NCBI GenBank assembly: GCA_963766725.1
Contig: CAVYBK010000003.1
Span: 21,172 to 85,171 of the forward strand
Direction: 5' to 3'
Origin: DATEOR01 sp963766725
GTDB lineage: Bacteria; Actinomycetota; Thermoleophilia; Gaiellales; Gaiellaceae
Length of the DNA stretch: 64,000 nt
This document shows, one piece after another, positions 1 to 10,000 of this stretch. The stretch's first letter is position 1, and each line of letters starts with the position of its first letter. The translations under genes and the position numbers were made by a program. Below the pieces are notes generated by a model. The model was not told where the DNA came from and did not search any database. It worked only from the letters and a program-made list of their open reading frames with translations.

Positions 1-734
1 TCCTCGGTGGCGATGTTGCCCGTGGCGCGCGGCGCGAACGGGCAGCCGCCGAGCCCGCCCACCGACGACTCGAAGACCTCCGCGCCGGCTTCCAGGGCCG
101 CATACGCGTTGGCGAAGCCCGTGTTGCGGGTGTTGTGCAGATGAACGCCCACGGGGACGCCCAGCCCCTTCCCCCGCTCCACCAGGTCGCGCGCCTGCCG
201 CGGCACGCCGACTCCGATCGTGTCCGCGAAGACGATCTCCCCTGCGCCCGCGGCGACGCAACGCTCGCCGAGCGCGATCACCGTGTCCGCCTCCACCTTC
301 CCCTCGAAGGGACAGCCGAACGAGACGCTGATCGAGACGCTGACGGGGAGCTCCGTGTCGATCCGCTCCAGCTCCGCGACGGACTCGTCGACGGTGCGGT
401 TCGCGTTGCGCCGGTTGAACTCGTCCGTCGCAGCGAGCGTGAAGTGGACGGCGTCAAGGCCGCACGCAGCCAGCCGCTCGTAGCCCTTCTCGTTGAGGAC
501 GAGCCCGGAGTACGTCACGCCGTCCTGACGCTCGATCCCGGCGACGACCTCCTCCGCGCCGCCCATCTGCGGCACACTCTCGGCCCGGACGAAGCTGACC
601 GCCTCGATGCTGCCTAGACCCGTGGCCGCAAGCCGGTTCACGAGCTCCGCGCGCACCTCCGGAGCGAGCGTCTCGGCCTCGTTCTGGAGCCCGTCGCGCG
701 GGCCGACGTCGCAGATCGTCACGGGGGCTGCCAT
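1..734 (-). CDS. mvaB: Hydroxymethylglutaryl-CoA lyase (3' end outside window)
   Basis: Cleaves HMG-CoA to acetyl-CoA and acetoacetate in leucine degradation; a DRE-TIM metallolyase of the cytoplasm. About 244 codons are visible of a family of roughly 300. The N-terminus shows DVGPRDGLQNE (catalytic Arg-Asp), then HLHNT, equivalent to the HxH[DN]T metal site, and SSVGGLGGCPFAPRATGN, matching the family signature around the active-site Cys. The reading starts at the ATG at 732-734, directly before the conserved VTICDVGPRDG. The gene runs off the left edge. It diverges from the cyclodeaminase-like gene with only 11 bases between start codons, so each promoter must lie in or next to the other gene. 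A related DRE-TIM lyase is possible, but the GGLGGCP signature favours HMG-CoA lyase. Confidence 0.85.
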   Translation of the reverse strand, partial: MAAPVTICDVGPRDGLQNEAETLAPEVRAELVNRLAATGLGSIEAVSFVRAESVPQMGGAEEVVAGIERQDGVTYSGLVLNEKGYERLAACGLDAVHFTLAATDEFNRRNANRTVDESVAELERIDTELPVSVSISVSFGCPFEGKVEADTVIALGERCVAAGAGEIVFADTIGVGVPRQARDLVERGKGLGVPVGVHLHNTRNTGFANAYAALEAGAEVFESSVGGLGGCPFAPRATGNIATE

Positions 735-739
735 AGTCT
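734..739 (+). promoter_or_regulatory. -10-like box TAGTCT for leaderless start
   Basis: TAGTCT lies six bases upstream of the GTG at 746 and overlaps the start codon of the divergent lyase gene. No Shine-Dalgarno sequence precedes the GTG, so a leaderless transcript is inferred. Confidence 0.45.
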
Positions 740-745
740 CGCGCC

Positions 746-1709
746 GTGAGCGTACCGTTCTTCTCCGGCGAGCACGTGCGCGCGGCTGTCGCCCCCGACG
801 AGGCGCTCGAGGCCGTCCGCGCCGCCTTCGTCGAGCACGTCCAGGGGAACTGGTTCATGCCCTCGAAGGTCTACGTGCCCGCGCCGCCGGACGGTGATTT
901 CCGCGCCATGCCCGCCCTGGGAGCGGGCCACACGGTGCTGAAGTGGGTCACGTCTTTCCCCCGGAACCCCGAACGCGGCCTGCCCACGGTCTCCGGTGTC
1001 GTCCTTCTCTCGGATGCGACCACGGGGGAGCTGCGCGCGCTCCTCGACGCGGGCGCGGTCACCGCGCTGCGGACGGGCGCCGCGGCGGTGCTCGCCGCCG
1101 AGACGCTGGCGCGGCCGACCGTTGCGCCGGCCACCGTCGTGGGCACGGGCGTGAACGGGCGCGCGGTCGCGCAGACCTTCCTCGCCCGCGGACGTGAGGT
1201 CTCGCTCTGGGATGCACGCCGCGAGGCGGCCGAGGCGGCCGCGGAGGAGCTGGGCGAAGGCGCGGAGGTCGCCACGGACGCGGCGGAGGCCCTCTCGGCG
1301 GACATCGTCGCCACGGTCACGCCCGGATTCGAGCTCCTCTTCGACACCGGTTCCCTCCACGCCGGCCAGCACGTCAGCCTCATGGGCGCCGACGGGCCGG
1401 GCAAGGCGGAGATCGCCGTCGACGAGCTGCTGCGCGCCCGCGTCGTCTGCGACGAGTGGGAGCAGGCGAGCCACAACGGCGAGATCGCGCGTGCCCTCGA
1501 CCACGGGCTGAAGCGGGAAGACGTGGCCGAGCTCGGCCGCGTCCTCGCCGGCGATGAGGAGGGGCGCCGCGACGAGCACGAGATCACGCTCTTCGACTCG
1601 ACCGGGCCTGGCCGTGCAGGACCTGGCCGTCGCGCTCGCCGTCTACGAAGCCTGGCGGGCTAACCCCGAAGCAGATAGCTTCGTCGGAGTTACCGAGATC
1701 ACTGCGTAG
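746..1709 (+). CDS. Ornithine cyclodeaminase / mu-crystallin family protein (one frameshift)
   Basis: NAD(P)-dependent family containing ornithine cyclodeaminase, alanine dehydrogenase and ketimine reductase; the exact substrate cannot be read here. The N-terminal half has the conserved lysine region LKWVTSFPRNPERGLPTV, then a Rossmann loop GTGVNGRAVAQTF near residue 133. Read uninterrupted, the frame runs into basic nonsense and stops at 1663. Removing one C from GGGCCTGG near 1606 restores the family C-terminus (LAVQDLAVALAVYEAW...) and a TAG at 1707-1709, giving about 320 residues, normal for the family. The frame change is therefore probably an indel error. The GTG start has no ribosome-binding site. 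Confidence 0.85.
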
Positions 1710-1722
1710 GAAAGGAGCAGGC

Positions 1723-2082
1723 ATGCCGCGGGTGACACACGTGGAGTGGCCGGCAGGGGACGCCGACCGGCTGCAGGGCTTCCTCGAAGGGCTCTTCGGC
1801 TGGCAGTTCGACTCGCCGATGCCCGAGATGGACTACCGGATGGCGCGCACCGCCGACAACGAGGGCGCCGCGGTCTACCCGGCCGAGAAGCGCGGCCTGC
1901 TGGTCTACTACGACGTCGACGACATCGACGCCCACGTGGCCAAGGTGCGCGACTCCGGAGGCGAGGCAGAGGACAAGATGCCGGTGCCGAGCATGGGCTG
2001 GTTCTCGCAGTGCAAGGACCCCGAGGGCAACTCCTTTGGTCTCTGGCAGACGGATTCGTCCGCGCCCGTCCCCGAAGGCTAA
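1723..2082 (+). CDS. VOC (glyoxalase/bleomycin-resistance fold) family protein
   Basis: A 119-residue single-domain vicinal-oxygen-chelate protein. It begins with HVEWPAGDADRLQGFLEGLF, typical of the first beta-alpha module, and ends with GWFSQCKDPEGNSFGLWQ, the usual C-terminal strand carrying a metal-ligand Glu. The ATG at 1723 follows AGGAAAGGAGCAGGC, a clear Shine-Dalgarno sequence, unlike many neighbours. It follows the cyclodeaminase-like gene by 13 bases and may be co-transcribed. It converges with the GNAT gene, the two stop codons sharing the tetranucleotide CTAA at 2079-2082. The substrate is unknown; members include lyases, dioxygenases and drug-binding proteins. Confidence 0.85.
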   Translation: MPRVTHVEWPAGDADRLQGFLEGLFGWQFDSPMPEMDYRMARTADNEGAAVYPAEKRGLLVYYDVDDIDAHVAKVRDSGGEAEDKMPVPSMGWFSQCKDPEGNSFGLWQTDSSAPVPEG

Positions 2083-2945
2083 GCCGCCGAGCCCTTCTGG
2101 AAGATCTCGTAGGTCCGCTCTTTGCGCATCCCAGCCCGCTCGTAGAGCCGCCACGCGTCGGTCGGGTTGTTGGAGTCCGTCTTGAGCGTCACGCGTGGTA
2201 GCTCGCGGCGCTTGAACTCGCCGAAGGTCTGGTAGACGAGCGCCTTCCCGAGCCCGCGCCCGCGCCAGTCCGGGTGGACGACGAGATCCTTGATGTAGCC
2301 CTCGTCCCAGTTCAGCGCGGCGCCCACGATCTTGCCGTCTGCGACCGCGAGGAACCACACCGTCGCATCGAACATCGGATCCTCGAACATGAACCGGCTC
2401 CAGCTCTCGAACGTGGCCGGTTGGTGATGAAACTCCTCCGCATAGGCGAGGTCGAGGAGCTCCTTGATCTCCCTCGCCTCGGCTTCCTCCCCGCCGTACG
2501 TCCGCACTGACACTCCCTCCGGCCACTCCGGCTCCGGGATCGCCTCGGGGAGGTCGATGCCCATGAGCCAGACCTCCCAGGCCTTCTCGTAGCCGTTCGC
2601 CTGTGCAAACGCGGCGCCGGGCGCGTCGCTCTGGAGTGCCATCAGCAGCGTCGGCTTGGCGGTCGCGGTGCCTTCCGCCGCCTGCAGGAGAGCGGTGCCG
2701 ATCCCGCGTCGTCGCACCGAGGGCTCGACGCCGACGTCGATCCAGCCGCCGCTCGCATCCGCCTCGCCGACGATGCGGCCATCCACCTCGGCGACGAACG
2801 AGCCGTCGGCCGAGGCCAGGATGGTGTCGTACATCTCGCGTCCGATCTCGACCTGGCCGTAGTTCGACCTCTGCCAGTCGGCGTAGAGCTCGAAAACGGC
2901 TTCTGCATCCTCGGCCCGCGCGGGCCTGATCGTGAACTCAGCCAC
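2079..2945 (-). CDS. Tandem GNAT-domain N-acetyltransferase
   Basis: A 288-residue protein made of two GNAT folds. Domain 1 (about residues 1-150) has the acetyl-CoA loop RRRGIGTALLQAAE; domain 2 (about 155-288) has RGRGLGKALVYQTF followed by SNNPTDAWRLYERAGM, the classical C-terminal GNAT motif. Only one half of such tandem proteins is often catalytic, but both pyrophosphate-binding loops look intact here. The GTG start at 2943-2945 overlaps the 3' end of the sulfurtransferase gene (stop at 2938-2940), suggesting coupled translation as the last gene of the 6972-2079 operon. The acceptor substrate cannot be predicted. Confidence 0.85.
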   Translation of the reverse strand: MAEFTIRPARAEDAEAVFELYADWQRSNYGQVEIGREMYDTILASADGSFVAEVDGRIVGEADASGGWIDVGVEPSVRRRGIGTALLQAAEGTATAKPTLLMALQSDAPGAAFAQANGYEKAWEVWLMGIDLPEAIPEPEWPEGVSVRTYGGEEAEAREIKELLDLAYAEEFHHQPATFESWSRFMFEDPMFDATVWFLAVADGKIVGAALNWDEGYIKDLVVHPDWRGRGLGKALVYQTFGEFKRRELPRVTLKTDSNNPTDAWRLYERAGMRKERTYEIFQKGSAA

Positions 2946-3660
2946 GCTCGACCGCCAGTCCGCGGCTCGACCACTCGCTCCACGAGCCGGGATAGAGCTT
3001 GGCCTCGACGCCGGCGCGCTCGAGGGCGAGAACGGTCACGGCGGCCGTGATTCCGGAGCCGCAGTACACGGCGACCTCGGCATCAGGGTCGACCGCGGAC
3101 GGCTCGGCGGTGTACGGCATGTTGACGGCGCCCGGGATATGGCCGGCGACCGGGTCGATCGGCTCGACCTCGCCGCGATAGCGCTCCGCCGCACGTGCGT
3201 CCACGAGGACGAAGCCCGGCTTCCCGAGGCGCTCCTCGATCTCCTCGGCCGACACGACGTCGTCATCGCGCGGTTGCAGACGGAAGTCGGCCGCCTCGAT
3301 GTGCTCCTCACCGGTACGGAGCGGCCCGAGCCAGTCGTCCAATCCTCCGCGAAGGACGGCGACGTCGTCGTGCCCGAAATGGCGGAGGAGCCACCAGAGC
3401 CGCGCGGCGCCGCCGTTCATTCCCTGGTCGTAGGCGACGACGAGCGAGTCGTTTCCGATCCCGGCCGCTCCGGCCGCGCGGGCGAAGTCCTCCGGAGCAG
3501 GAAGGGGGTGCCGCCCTCCGTCGGCACCTCCGGGAGGCGCCGAAAGCTCCGTCTCGACGTCCAGAAAGGACGCGCCGGGAATGTGGCCGGCCAGATAGAG
3601 CTCACGCCCTACTTCGGGATGGCCGAGTTGCCACCGGCAATCGACAAACTGCACCCTCAT
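2938..3660 (-). CDS. sseA: Thiosulfate/3-mercaptopyruvate sulfurtransferase (two rhodanese domains)
   Basis: Transfers sulfane sulfur through an active-site cysteine persulfide. The 240 residues form two rhodanese domains. The N-terminal, inactive one contains GHIPGASFLDVETELS and has Asp (AYDQG) where a Cys would sit. The C-terminal, catalytic one has GHIPGAVNMPY and the loop YCGSGITA with the nucleophilic Cys. The CGSGITA loop resembles 3-mercaptopyruvate sulfurtransferases more than rhodaneses with CRKG loops. ATG at 3658-3660 was chosen because it directly precedes the conserved first strand; the open frame extends much further upstream, but that part overlaps the dehydrogenase gene. It overlaps the next gene by eight bases. 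Confidence 0.88.
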   Translation of the reverse strand: MRVQFVDCRWQLGHPEVGRELYLAGHIPGASFLDVETELSAPPGGADGGRHPLPAPEDFARAAGAAGIGNDSLVVAYDQGMNGGAARLWWLLRHFGHDDVAVLRGGLDDWLGPLRTGEEHIEAADFRLQPRDDDVVSAEEIEERLGKPGFVLVDARAAERYRGEVEPIDPVAGHIPGAVNMPYTAEPSAVDPDAEVAVYCGSGITAAVTVLALERAGVEAKLYPGSWSEWSSRGLAVERG

Positions 3661-3671
3661 GGTGCGGGAGA

Positions 3672-4731
3672 CTAGTTGTCGACGAGCTTGTAGACGGGCC
3701 CGGCGCCTGAGATCACGTAGAGCTCGCCCTTCGAGTTCTCGCCGAACGAGTAGAGGCCCGACACCGTGAAGCCGAGGGTGTGGCGGTTCTTCAGCGTCCG
3801 CGCGTCGGCGGTCTTGATCCAGCTGCTGCCCTCGTCGCCGAAGAAGTAACGGCCGCGCTGCGCCGGCATGTGCGAGCCGCGGTAGACAAAGCCGCCGATG
3901 ACCGTCGACCCGACGCCGCGGCCGTACGCGTACTTCGGGAAAATCAGTTTGCCGGGGCCCTTGATGCCCTCGTCCTCCGAGCCGCACGTGCCGCTGAGGT
4001 TGCCCTCGTAGTGGTTCCAGCCGTAGTTCTCCGGAGTGCCGCGGGCCCTCGAGGCATCCAGGAAATCGACCTCTTCGCGACTCGACTCGCCGACGTCGCC
4101 GATGTAGATGTCGCCGGTCATGCGGTCGAACGACCAGCGCCATGGGTTGCGCAGTCCGTAGCCGACGATCTTCCAGCCGTTGGAGTCGTGGCGGAGAAGC
4201 TTGCCGAGCTTCGTATTGAGGTTCTGGGCGCTCTTCGCCGTGTCGCAACCGCCGCCGCCGTCGCCGAGGCTGAGGTAGAGATGGCCGCCGCGGAACTGGA
4301 GCGTGCCCCCGTTGTGGTTGCTGAACGGCTGGTGCTGCCGCAAGATCGTTGTCCTCGAGCCGGGCTGTACGTGGCCCAGGCCGCTGTTCAGCCTGTAGCG
4401 GACGACGCGGCTGTCCCCGCCTCTGTTCGTGTAGTAGACGAACAGCTTCCGGTCCGCGATGACGGCCGACAGCAGGCCCTGTTCGCCGCCGCTCGAAACG
4501 CGGCCGTGGATGTCGAGGACGACGTTCCGGTGCCCTCCGCTCCGGCGGCGGATGATCTTGCCGCCCTTCTGGACGACGTACAGCGTCGAGCCGGGCACGC
4601 TCCGGGGGGCGAACACCTGGATCGGCGTGTCGAAGTTCCCGACGAGCTGCGTGTGCACGGCAGCGCCGGCCGCGGCCGGGAAGACGACCACGAGCATGCC
4701 GACGAAGAACCCCTAGGACTGAGCGGCGCAT
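3672..4731 (-). CDS. PQQ-type glucose/sorbosone dehydrogenase-like secreted beta-propeller (one frameshift in signal peptide)
   Basis: Member of the soluble aldose sugar dehydrogenase/GSDH beta-propeller family. Conserved blocks include NHNGGTLQFRGGHLYLSLGD, GLRNPWRWSFDRMTGDIYIG and ENYGWNHYEG. The uninterrupted frame starts at 4697, inside a hydrophobic stretch. Dropping one G from the GGGG run near 4712 joins it to ATG at 4729-4731 and gives MRRSVLGFFVGMLVVVFPAA, a convincing signal peptide, so the mature protein is probably exported. The start lies five bases after the stop of the MBL gene in the same operon. The substrate is unknown; oxidation of an aldose or sorbosone-like sugar outside the membrane is the family expectation. 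Confidence 0.82.
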
Positions 4732-4736
4732 CCGCG

Positions 4737-5615
4737 TCAGAGGGTAGCGGCTCGTCCGGCCGCCGCTTCCCCCTTCTTGGCGAAGTAGCGAACGAGTCCC
4801 GCGTGGGACTGCCAGAGCGGCCCCGCCTGCGTGTAGGCCGCGGCGGTCTCGGGATCGGTCGCCGTTTCCAGCTCCTGCTCGGCCGCACGAACGAACTCCT
4901 CCTCGCTCGCCCCGTCGCGGACCCGCCCGGCCCAGGTCCGCAGCCGCTCGCGGGTGCGCGCGATGTGCCCGGCCGGCTCCTCCACGACTCCGAAGTGCGG
5001 GAGACAGAGGCGCTCGGGCTTCCGTTCGGCGATCGAATCGAGCGAGCGCTCCCAGGCCTCGAGGTCGACGTCGGGCGGCGGGCAGACAGGCGCGATCAGG
5101 GTCGAGGGAGCGATGACGACGCCGGTGACGTCGCCCGAGTAGCACGTCCCGTCCTCCGAAAGGTAGGAAACGTGGTGCGAGGCGTGCCCGGGAGTCGGCC
5201 ACGCCTCGAGCCCGAGCACATCGCCGCCCACGACGTGGACGTTTTCCTCCGGCACAGGCACGAGCTCGCCCCAGAGCCGGTCGAAGTCGTCCGCGTAGAG
5301 CCGTCGCACGCTCGCCTCCAGGCGGGACGGGTCGACGAGGTGCGGCGCACCGACCTCGCTGACGTGAACCTGGAGCTCCGGGTTCCGGCGGACGAGAGCG
5401 CCGGCCGCGCCGGCGTGGTCGAGGTGGATGTGCGTCAGGACGAGGTGGCGGAGGTCCTCGACCGCGAGTCCCTGCCCGGCGAGGCCTTCCTCGAGCGCGC
5501 CCAGGCACGTCGTGGGGCCGCAATCGACCAGCGCCGGCTCGTCACCGGCGAGGAGGTAGGACGCGATCACCCGCGAGCGCCCGAGGTGCTGGAGGTCGAT
5601 CAGAACGGAAGCCAA
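4737..5615 (-). CDS. MBL-fold metallo-hydrolase
   Basis: A 292-residue metallo-beta-lactamase-fold hydrolase. The metal-binding motif is THIHLDHAG at residues 61-69 (H62, H64, D66, H67), followed by PTPGHASHHVSYL, YSGDVTG and a late LPHFG His, so all expected ligands are present. The overall plan resembles the glyoxalase-II/RNase-Z-like hydrolases with a C-terminal helical extension rather than antibiotic-degrading enzymes. It lacks a signal peptide, so a cytoplasmic enzyme is likely. It lies 18 bases after the cupredoxin gene and five bases before the sugar dehydrogenase. The substrate, possibly a thioester or phosphodiester, cannot be named. Confidence 0.88.
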   Translation of the reverse strand: MASVLIDLQHLGRSRVIASYLLAGDEPALVDCGPTTCLGALEEGLAGQGLAVEDLRHLVLTHIHLDHAGAAGALVRRNPELQVHVSEVGAPHLVDPSRLEASVRRLYADDFDRLWGELVPVPEENVHVVGGDVLGLEAWPTPGHASHHVSYLSEDGTCYSGDVTGVVIAPSTLIAPVCPPPDVDLEAWERSLDSIAERKPERLCLPHFGVVEEPAGHIARTRERLRTWAGRVRDGASEEEFVRAAEQELETATDPETAAAYTQAGPLWQSHAGLVRYFAKKGEAAAGRAATL

Positions 5616-5633
5616 GTAACAGTCTGTTACTTG

Positions 5634-6045
5634 CTAGTTGACGGTGAGCGTGCCCTCCATCCCGGCTGCGCGATGCCCGTCCACCGAGCAGAAGAACGTG
5701 TAGGTCCCTGGGTCGAGATCGACGGTCGTGCTCGTCGTCGAGTCCGTGATCTGGTCTGTTGCACCGCTCGCGCCGTTTCCTTCGATCGTGACGTCGTGCG
5801 GAAGCGAGGACATGTTCGTGAAGTCGATCGTGATCGAGCCCGCGGTCGCGGACACGTCGGTCTGTTCGTACTTCAGGGCTCCGCTCGGGTCGGCCGAGAT
5901 CTTGAACCGTGGAGCCGCCCCCTCCACCGCCGCCACCAGTCGTGGCCGGAGTGGTCGAGGAGGAGCTGCTTCCGCCGCCGCAAGCAGAAAGGGCGAGAAC
6001 GAGAGCCGCGAGGACGAGCACGAGCGGCAACGCGCGTCTTGTCAT
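5634..6045 (-). CDS. Cupredoxin (plastocyanin-like) lipoprotein (one frameshift)
   Basis: Probable membrane-tethered copper or electron-transfer protein. The N-terminus MTRRALPLVLVLAALVLALS is followed by a lipobox ending in ACGGG, then a Ser/Thr/Gly linker. The cupredoxin domain has SLPHDVTI (His ligand) and FFCSVDGHRAAGM (Cys, His and Met ligands), a complete type-1 copper set. The two halves lie in different frames, and the change falls in the poly-Gly coding run near 5930, where homopolymer indels are likely. Its ATG overlaps the stop of the upstream membrane gene as ATGA (6042-6045), indicating coupling with that gene. Confidence 0.82.
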
Positions 6046-6972
6046 CGAATCACTCCTTCGGGTCGGTTCACTCTACCTACGCGGAAGAGGACGAAGTAGA
6101 TGGCCACGGCTCCGAGCACGATGCCCAGCCAGGCCGGGCTCAGATCCGGCCGGATGACGCTCGGAAGCTTGGCGTCGAACGTGCCGCGCTTGACGAGCTG
6201 CTCGTTCCACCCGTCCTGGAGCGCATTCGCCAGCCCGTACGTGAGGAGGAGCGCGACGTAGACCGCAAGCCCGGTCCCCTCGGCTTTCCGCGGCATGCGG
6301 GACGGGACGCGGGAGAGCAGGAGCGCCGCGACGGCGAGGAGGATCCCGTCGAGCCCGTGGTGGTGTCCCAGGTGGACGGCGTGGAGCGACGGCTCGCCGC
6401 CCAGCGACGGCGTGACCACCTTGGCGATGAACGGGTCGCCGATCACCGGCGTGTCGTCGACGTAGAAGCCGAGCTCGGCCCAGATCCAGGGCAGCGCGGC
6501 GAGGACGAGCACGGCGGCGAGAACGACCCTCGCGTAATCCCAGCGGTTCAAGGGCTGCGAGTCGCCGCGGCCGCCGCGCCGGAGGGCCCACACAGTCAGC
6601 CCGAGAGCGACGAGCGCTCCGATTCCCGCGAGCGCGTTCACCGGCCTCGCGTCGAGGTCGCCCTGGTCGATCACGCCCGGGAACCCCACGGTGGCACAGA
6701 GGATCGTGGCGAGGGCTCCCGCCGCGACCGAGAGCCTCGTGCGGATGCGCGCGACGGCGATCCATGCGAGCGGAATCGCCACGAGCGCGACCGGGAAGCC
6801 CGGCAAAGACGAGCGCGCGCGAGGCGCCGGCTTCGAGCCCCTCGCCGCTCGTGTGGTAGAGCGACTCGGGCGGAAGACGCGAGTACGTCACGAGGATGGC
6901 CAGCGCGACGAGTGCGAAGAGCGACCAGACCCCTATCGCTTCCAGAAGGCCAGGCCGGCGCCCTTGCTCCAT
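6042..6972 (-). CDS. Polytopic membrane protein of unknown function (one frameshift)
   Basis: No family recognised. After joining two frames near 6800 the protein is about 310 residues with roughly seven hydrophobic helices. The first follows EAIGVWSLFALVALAILVTY; others include GALVALGLTVWALRR and LAVYVALLLTYGLANALQ. A His-rich loop, HAVHLGHHHGLDG, lies between helices in the C-terminal half and could bind metal. It is first in an operon and coupled to a cupredoxin (ATGA overlap), so a redox or copper-related membrane role is a reasonable but unproven inference. The start ATG at 6970-6972 faces the cyclase gene 28 bases away. Confidence 0.65.
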
Positions 6973-6985
6973 TTCCCGACGAGCC

Positions 6986-6991
6986 TAGACT
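6986..6991 (+). promoter_or_regulatory. -10-like box TAGACT of the cyclase gene
   Basis: TAGACT sits nine bases before the ATG at 7001, with TTGCTC 16 bases further upstream as a possible -35. No ribosome-binding site is visible, so leaderless transcription is inferred. Confidence 0.45.
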
Positions 6992-7000
6992 AGCCAGGCC

Positions 7001-10000
7001 ATGTCTGCTTCCTCGTGCGCGGCCTGCGGCTTCGCCAACCCCGCGGGCGCGCTCTTCTGCGGGAACTGCGGCAGCGCGCTGGGGCGGTCGTGTCCCTCCT
7101 GTGGCACCGTGGTCTCGCCCGAGCTCGCCTTCTGCACCTCCTGCGGAGCGGCCCTCGGGGTGGACGAGCCCCTTCCGAGCGCCGAGGAGCGGAAGGTCGT
7201 CACGGTCGTCTTCGTCGACCTCGTCGGCTTCACGAGCCGCGCAGAGCTGCTCGACCCCGAGGACGTCGGCGGGCTGCAGACTCCCTACTACGCCCGCGTG
7301 CGGAAGGAGATCCGAGAACTACGGCGGAACGGTCGAGAAGTTCATCGGCGACGCGGTCGTCGCGGTCTTCGGCGCGCCCTCGCCCACGAGGACGACCCGG
7401 CGCGCGCCATGCTCGCCGCGCTCGCAGTCCGCGACGCGATTGCGGACATGAACGCGGACGACCCGAGCCTCGAGCTGCACGTTCGCGTCGCCGTCACCAC
7501 GGGCGAGGCGCTCGTCCGCCTCGACGCCCGCCCCGAGCAGGGCGAAGGCATCGCGGCGGGAGACGTGCTCAATACCGCCTCGCGCCTGCAGTCGGCCGCG
7601 CCGGTCGGACGGGATCCTCGTCGACGACGCGACGCGCCGGGCGAGCGAGCACTCGTCGAGTATCGCGAGGCCGATCCGGTCGTCAGGCCAAGGGAAAGGC
7701 GGAGCCCGTGCAGGGCGTGGGAGGCCGTGACGCCGCATCGCGCGCCTCGGCGTGGACATCGCGTTCCGCGGCGGCGCCTCGCTCGTCGGACGAGAGACGA
7801 CGAGCTCGCAACGCTCCGCGATGCGGTCGCCGCGCGCGCAGCGCGCCCGCGCCCCGCAGCTCGTCACACTCGTCGGCGTCCCCGGGATCGGCAAGAGCCG
7901 ACTGGTCTGGGAGCTCTACGAGGCGCTGCACACGGACCCGAGCGTCCTCGTTGCCTGGCGCCAGGGTCGCTCGCTTCCCTACGGCGAGGGAGTCGCATTC
8001 TGGGCGCTCGGCGAGGTGACGAAGTCCCACGCAGGAGTGCTGGAGAGCGACGACGCGCAGGCGGCCGAAGCAAAGCTCCGCGCGGCGGTCGATGGGGTGA
8101 TCCCCGACGAGGTCGGGAGGCTCGCTGGGTGGAAGGTCACCTGCGGCCGCTCGCGGGGCTGGGCGGGGGAAGCGAGCCGGGCGGCGACAGGCCGGAGCGA
8201 GGCGTTCGCGGCCTGGCGGCGCTTCTTCGAGGCGATCGCCGAGTCGAACGCCGCTCGTCCTCGTCTTCGAGGATCTCCACTGGGCCGACGACGACCTGCT
8301 CGACTTCGTCGACTACATGGCGGAATGGACGAGCGACGTTCCGCTCGTGCTGGTCTGTACGGCTCGACCCGAGCTTCTCGACCGCACGCCCGGGTGGGGC
8401 GGCGGCAAGCGCAACGCGACGACGATCTCGCTCGCGCCGCTCTCGCGAGGCGGAGACCGGTCGTGCTCCTCTCGTCCCTTCTGGCGAACGGACGGCTCTC
8501 GGCGCGGAGGGCCGCAGCAGAGCTCTCTGACTCGCGCCGGCGGCAATCCGCTCTATGCGGAGGAGTTCGTGCGCATGCTCGCCCAGGCCGAGGAGGAGCT
8601 GCCGCTTCCCGGAGTCCGTCCAGGGGATCATCGCCGCGCGGCTCGACACGCTCCCGCCCGACGAGAAGGCACTGTCCAGGCCGCTGCGATCGTCGGCAAG
8701 GTCTTCTGGCCCGGCGCGCTCGGCGAGCTGCGCTCGATCTCGATCGCAGCGAGAGTCGAGCAGTGCGGTTGCACGCGCTCGAGCGCAAGGAGTTCGTGCG
8801 CCGAGAGCGCCGCTCCTCGGTTGCCGGCGAGACCGCCTACGTCTTTCGCCACGTGCTCGTTCGCGACGTCGCCTACGGCCAGATTCCGCGCACACGGCGG
8901 GCGGACATGCACCGGCTGCGCGGCCGGATGGGTCGAGTCGCTCGCCGGCGACCGGCCCGAGGACCTCGCAGACATGGTCGCGCACCACTACCTGAGCGCG
9001 CTCGATCTCGATCGGCGCATCGAGGCGCGCGAGGATCCCGAGCTTGCCGCGCGTGCGCGCACGCGCGCTTCGTCGACGCGGGCGACCGCGTCGTCCGCCT
9101 TGAACGCTTTCGCCGCCGCCGCCCGCTTCTACGAGCAGGCACTCGAGCTGTGGCACGGAGAGAGACGCCGACAGGCCACGCGTCCTCCTCGCCTACGGAC
9201 GGGCTCTCTTCCACGCCGAGGGCGGCGGAAAGGACGCCTTGCACGAGGCGGCCGACGCATTCCTCGACGCGGGCGAAAGGGAGCAGGCAGCGCCTGGCCC
9301 TGGTCTCTCTGGCGGACTTCCTTCATTTCATCGAAGGGAATAGCCCGGAAGCGAGCGCGAAACCTCGACTTGGCCGTCTCACTCGTCGAGGACGCCCCTC
9401 CGTCGCCGGTCAAAGCCGGCGTCCTCGCGAATCGGGCTCGCTTCCACATGATCTCCGACGAAACGGATCAGGCCATTCGCCTTGCCGACGAGGCCCTCGC
9501 GCTCGCCACGAGGCTGGAGCTCGAGGATCTCCAGGCACACACGCTGAACACGCGGGGCGTCGCGCGGACGCTGAACGGTGACTTCGGCGGCGTCGAGGAT
9601 CTCGAGCGGGCGGTCGAAATCGCTCCACCACTCTCGTTCGAGTTGATGCGGGCGCTGAACAACCTCGTCTCGACTCTCGTGGAGCTCGGCGACCTCGAGC
9701 GCGGCTTCGCGCTCGATGGACGCGGTCCCTCGAGGCGGCGCGCCGACACGGACATGTCGTTGCGATGGCGTGGGTCGAGACGCAGCAGCTCGACCGGCTC
9801 TACTGGATCGGTGAGTGGGACGAGCTTGCTCTCCCGCGCCGAGCGCATGCTCGACGAGACGTCCTCGACCACTCCGACGTTGATGGCGATCGACGCCTAC
9901 ATCTTCCGAGCCCGCGTGAGGCTCGCCAAGGGGAACGTCGCGAGGCTGCGCTCGAGGACTCGGCGCAGACTGCTCGAGTTCGCACGGGCCCAGGGCGACC

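Noticed and set aside
2938..5523. Upstream extension of the sulfurtransferase frame to 861 codons
   Set aside because: The added part is Arg/Pro-rich, overlaps two recognised genes on the same strand in another frame, and the conserved rhodanese start fits the ATG at 3660.
3780..7451. A 1,223-codon open frame on the plus strand across the 2-7 kb operon
   Set aside because: It is antisense to five well-supported genes, is Arg/Ala/Asp-rich and has no domain; it arises from GC-rich third positions.
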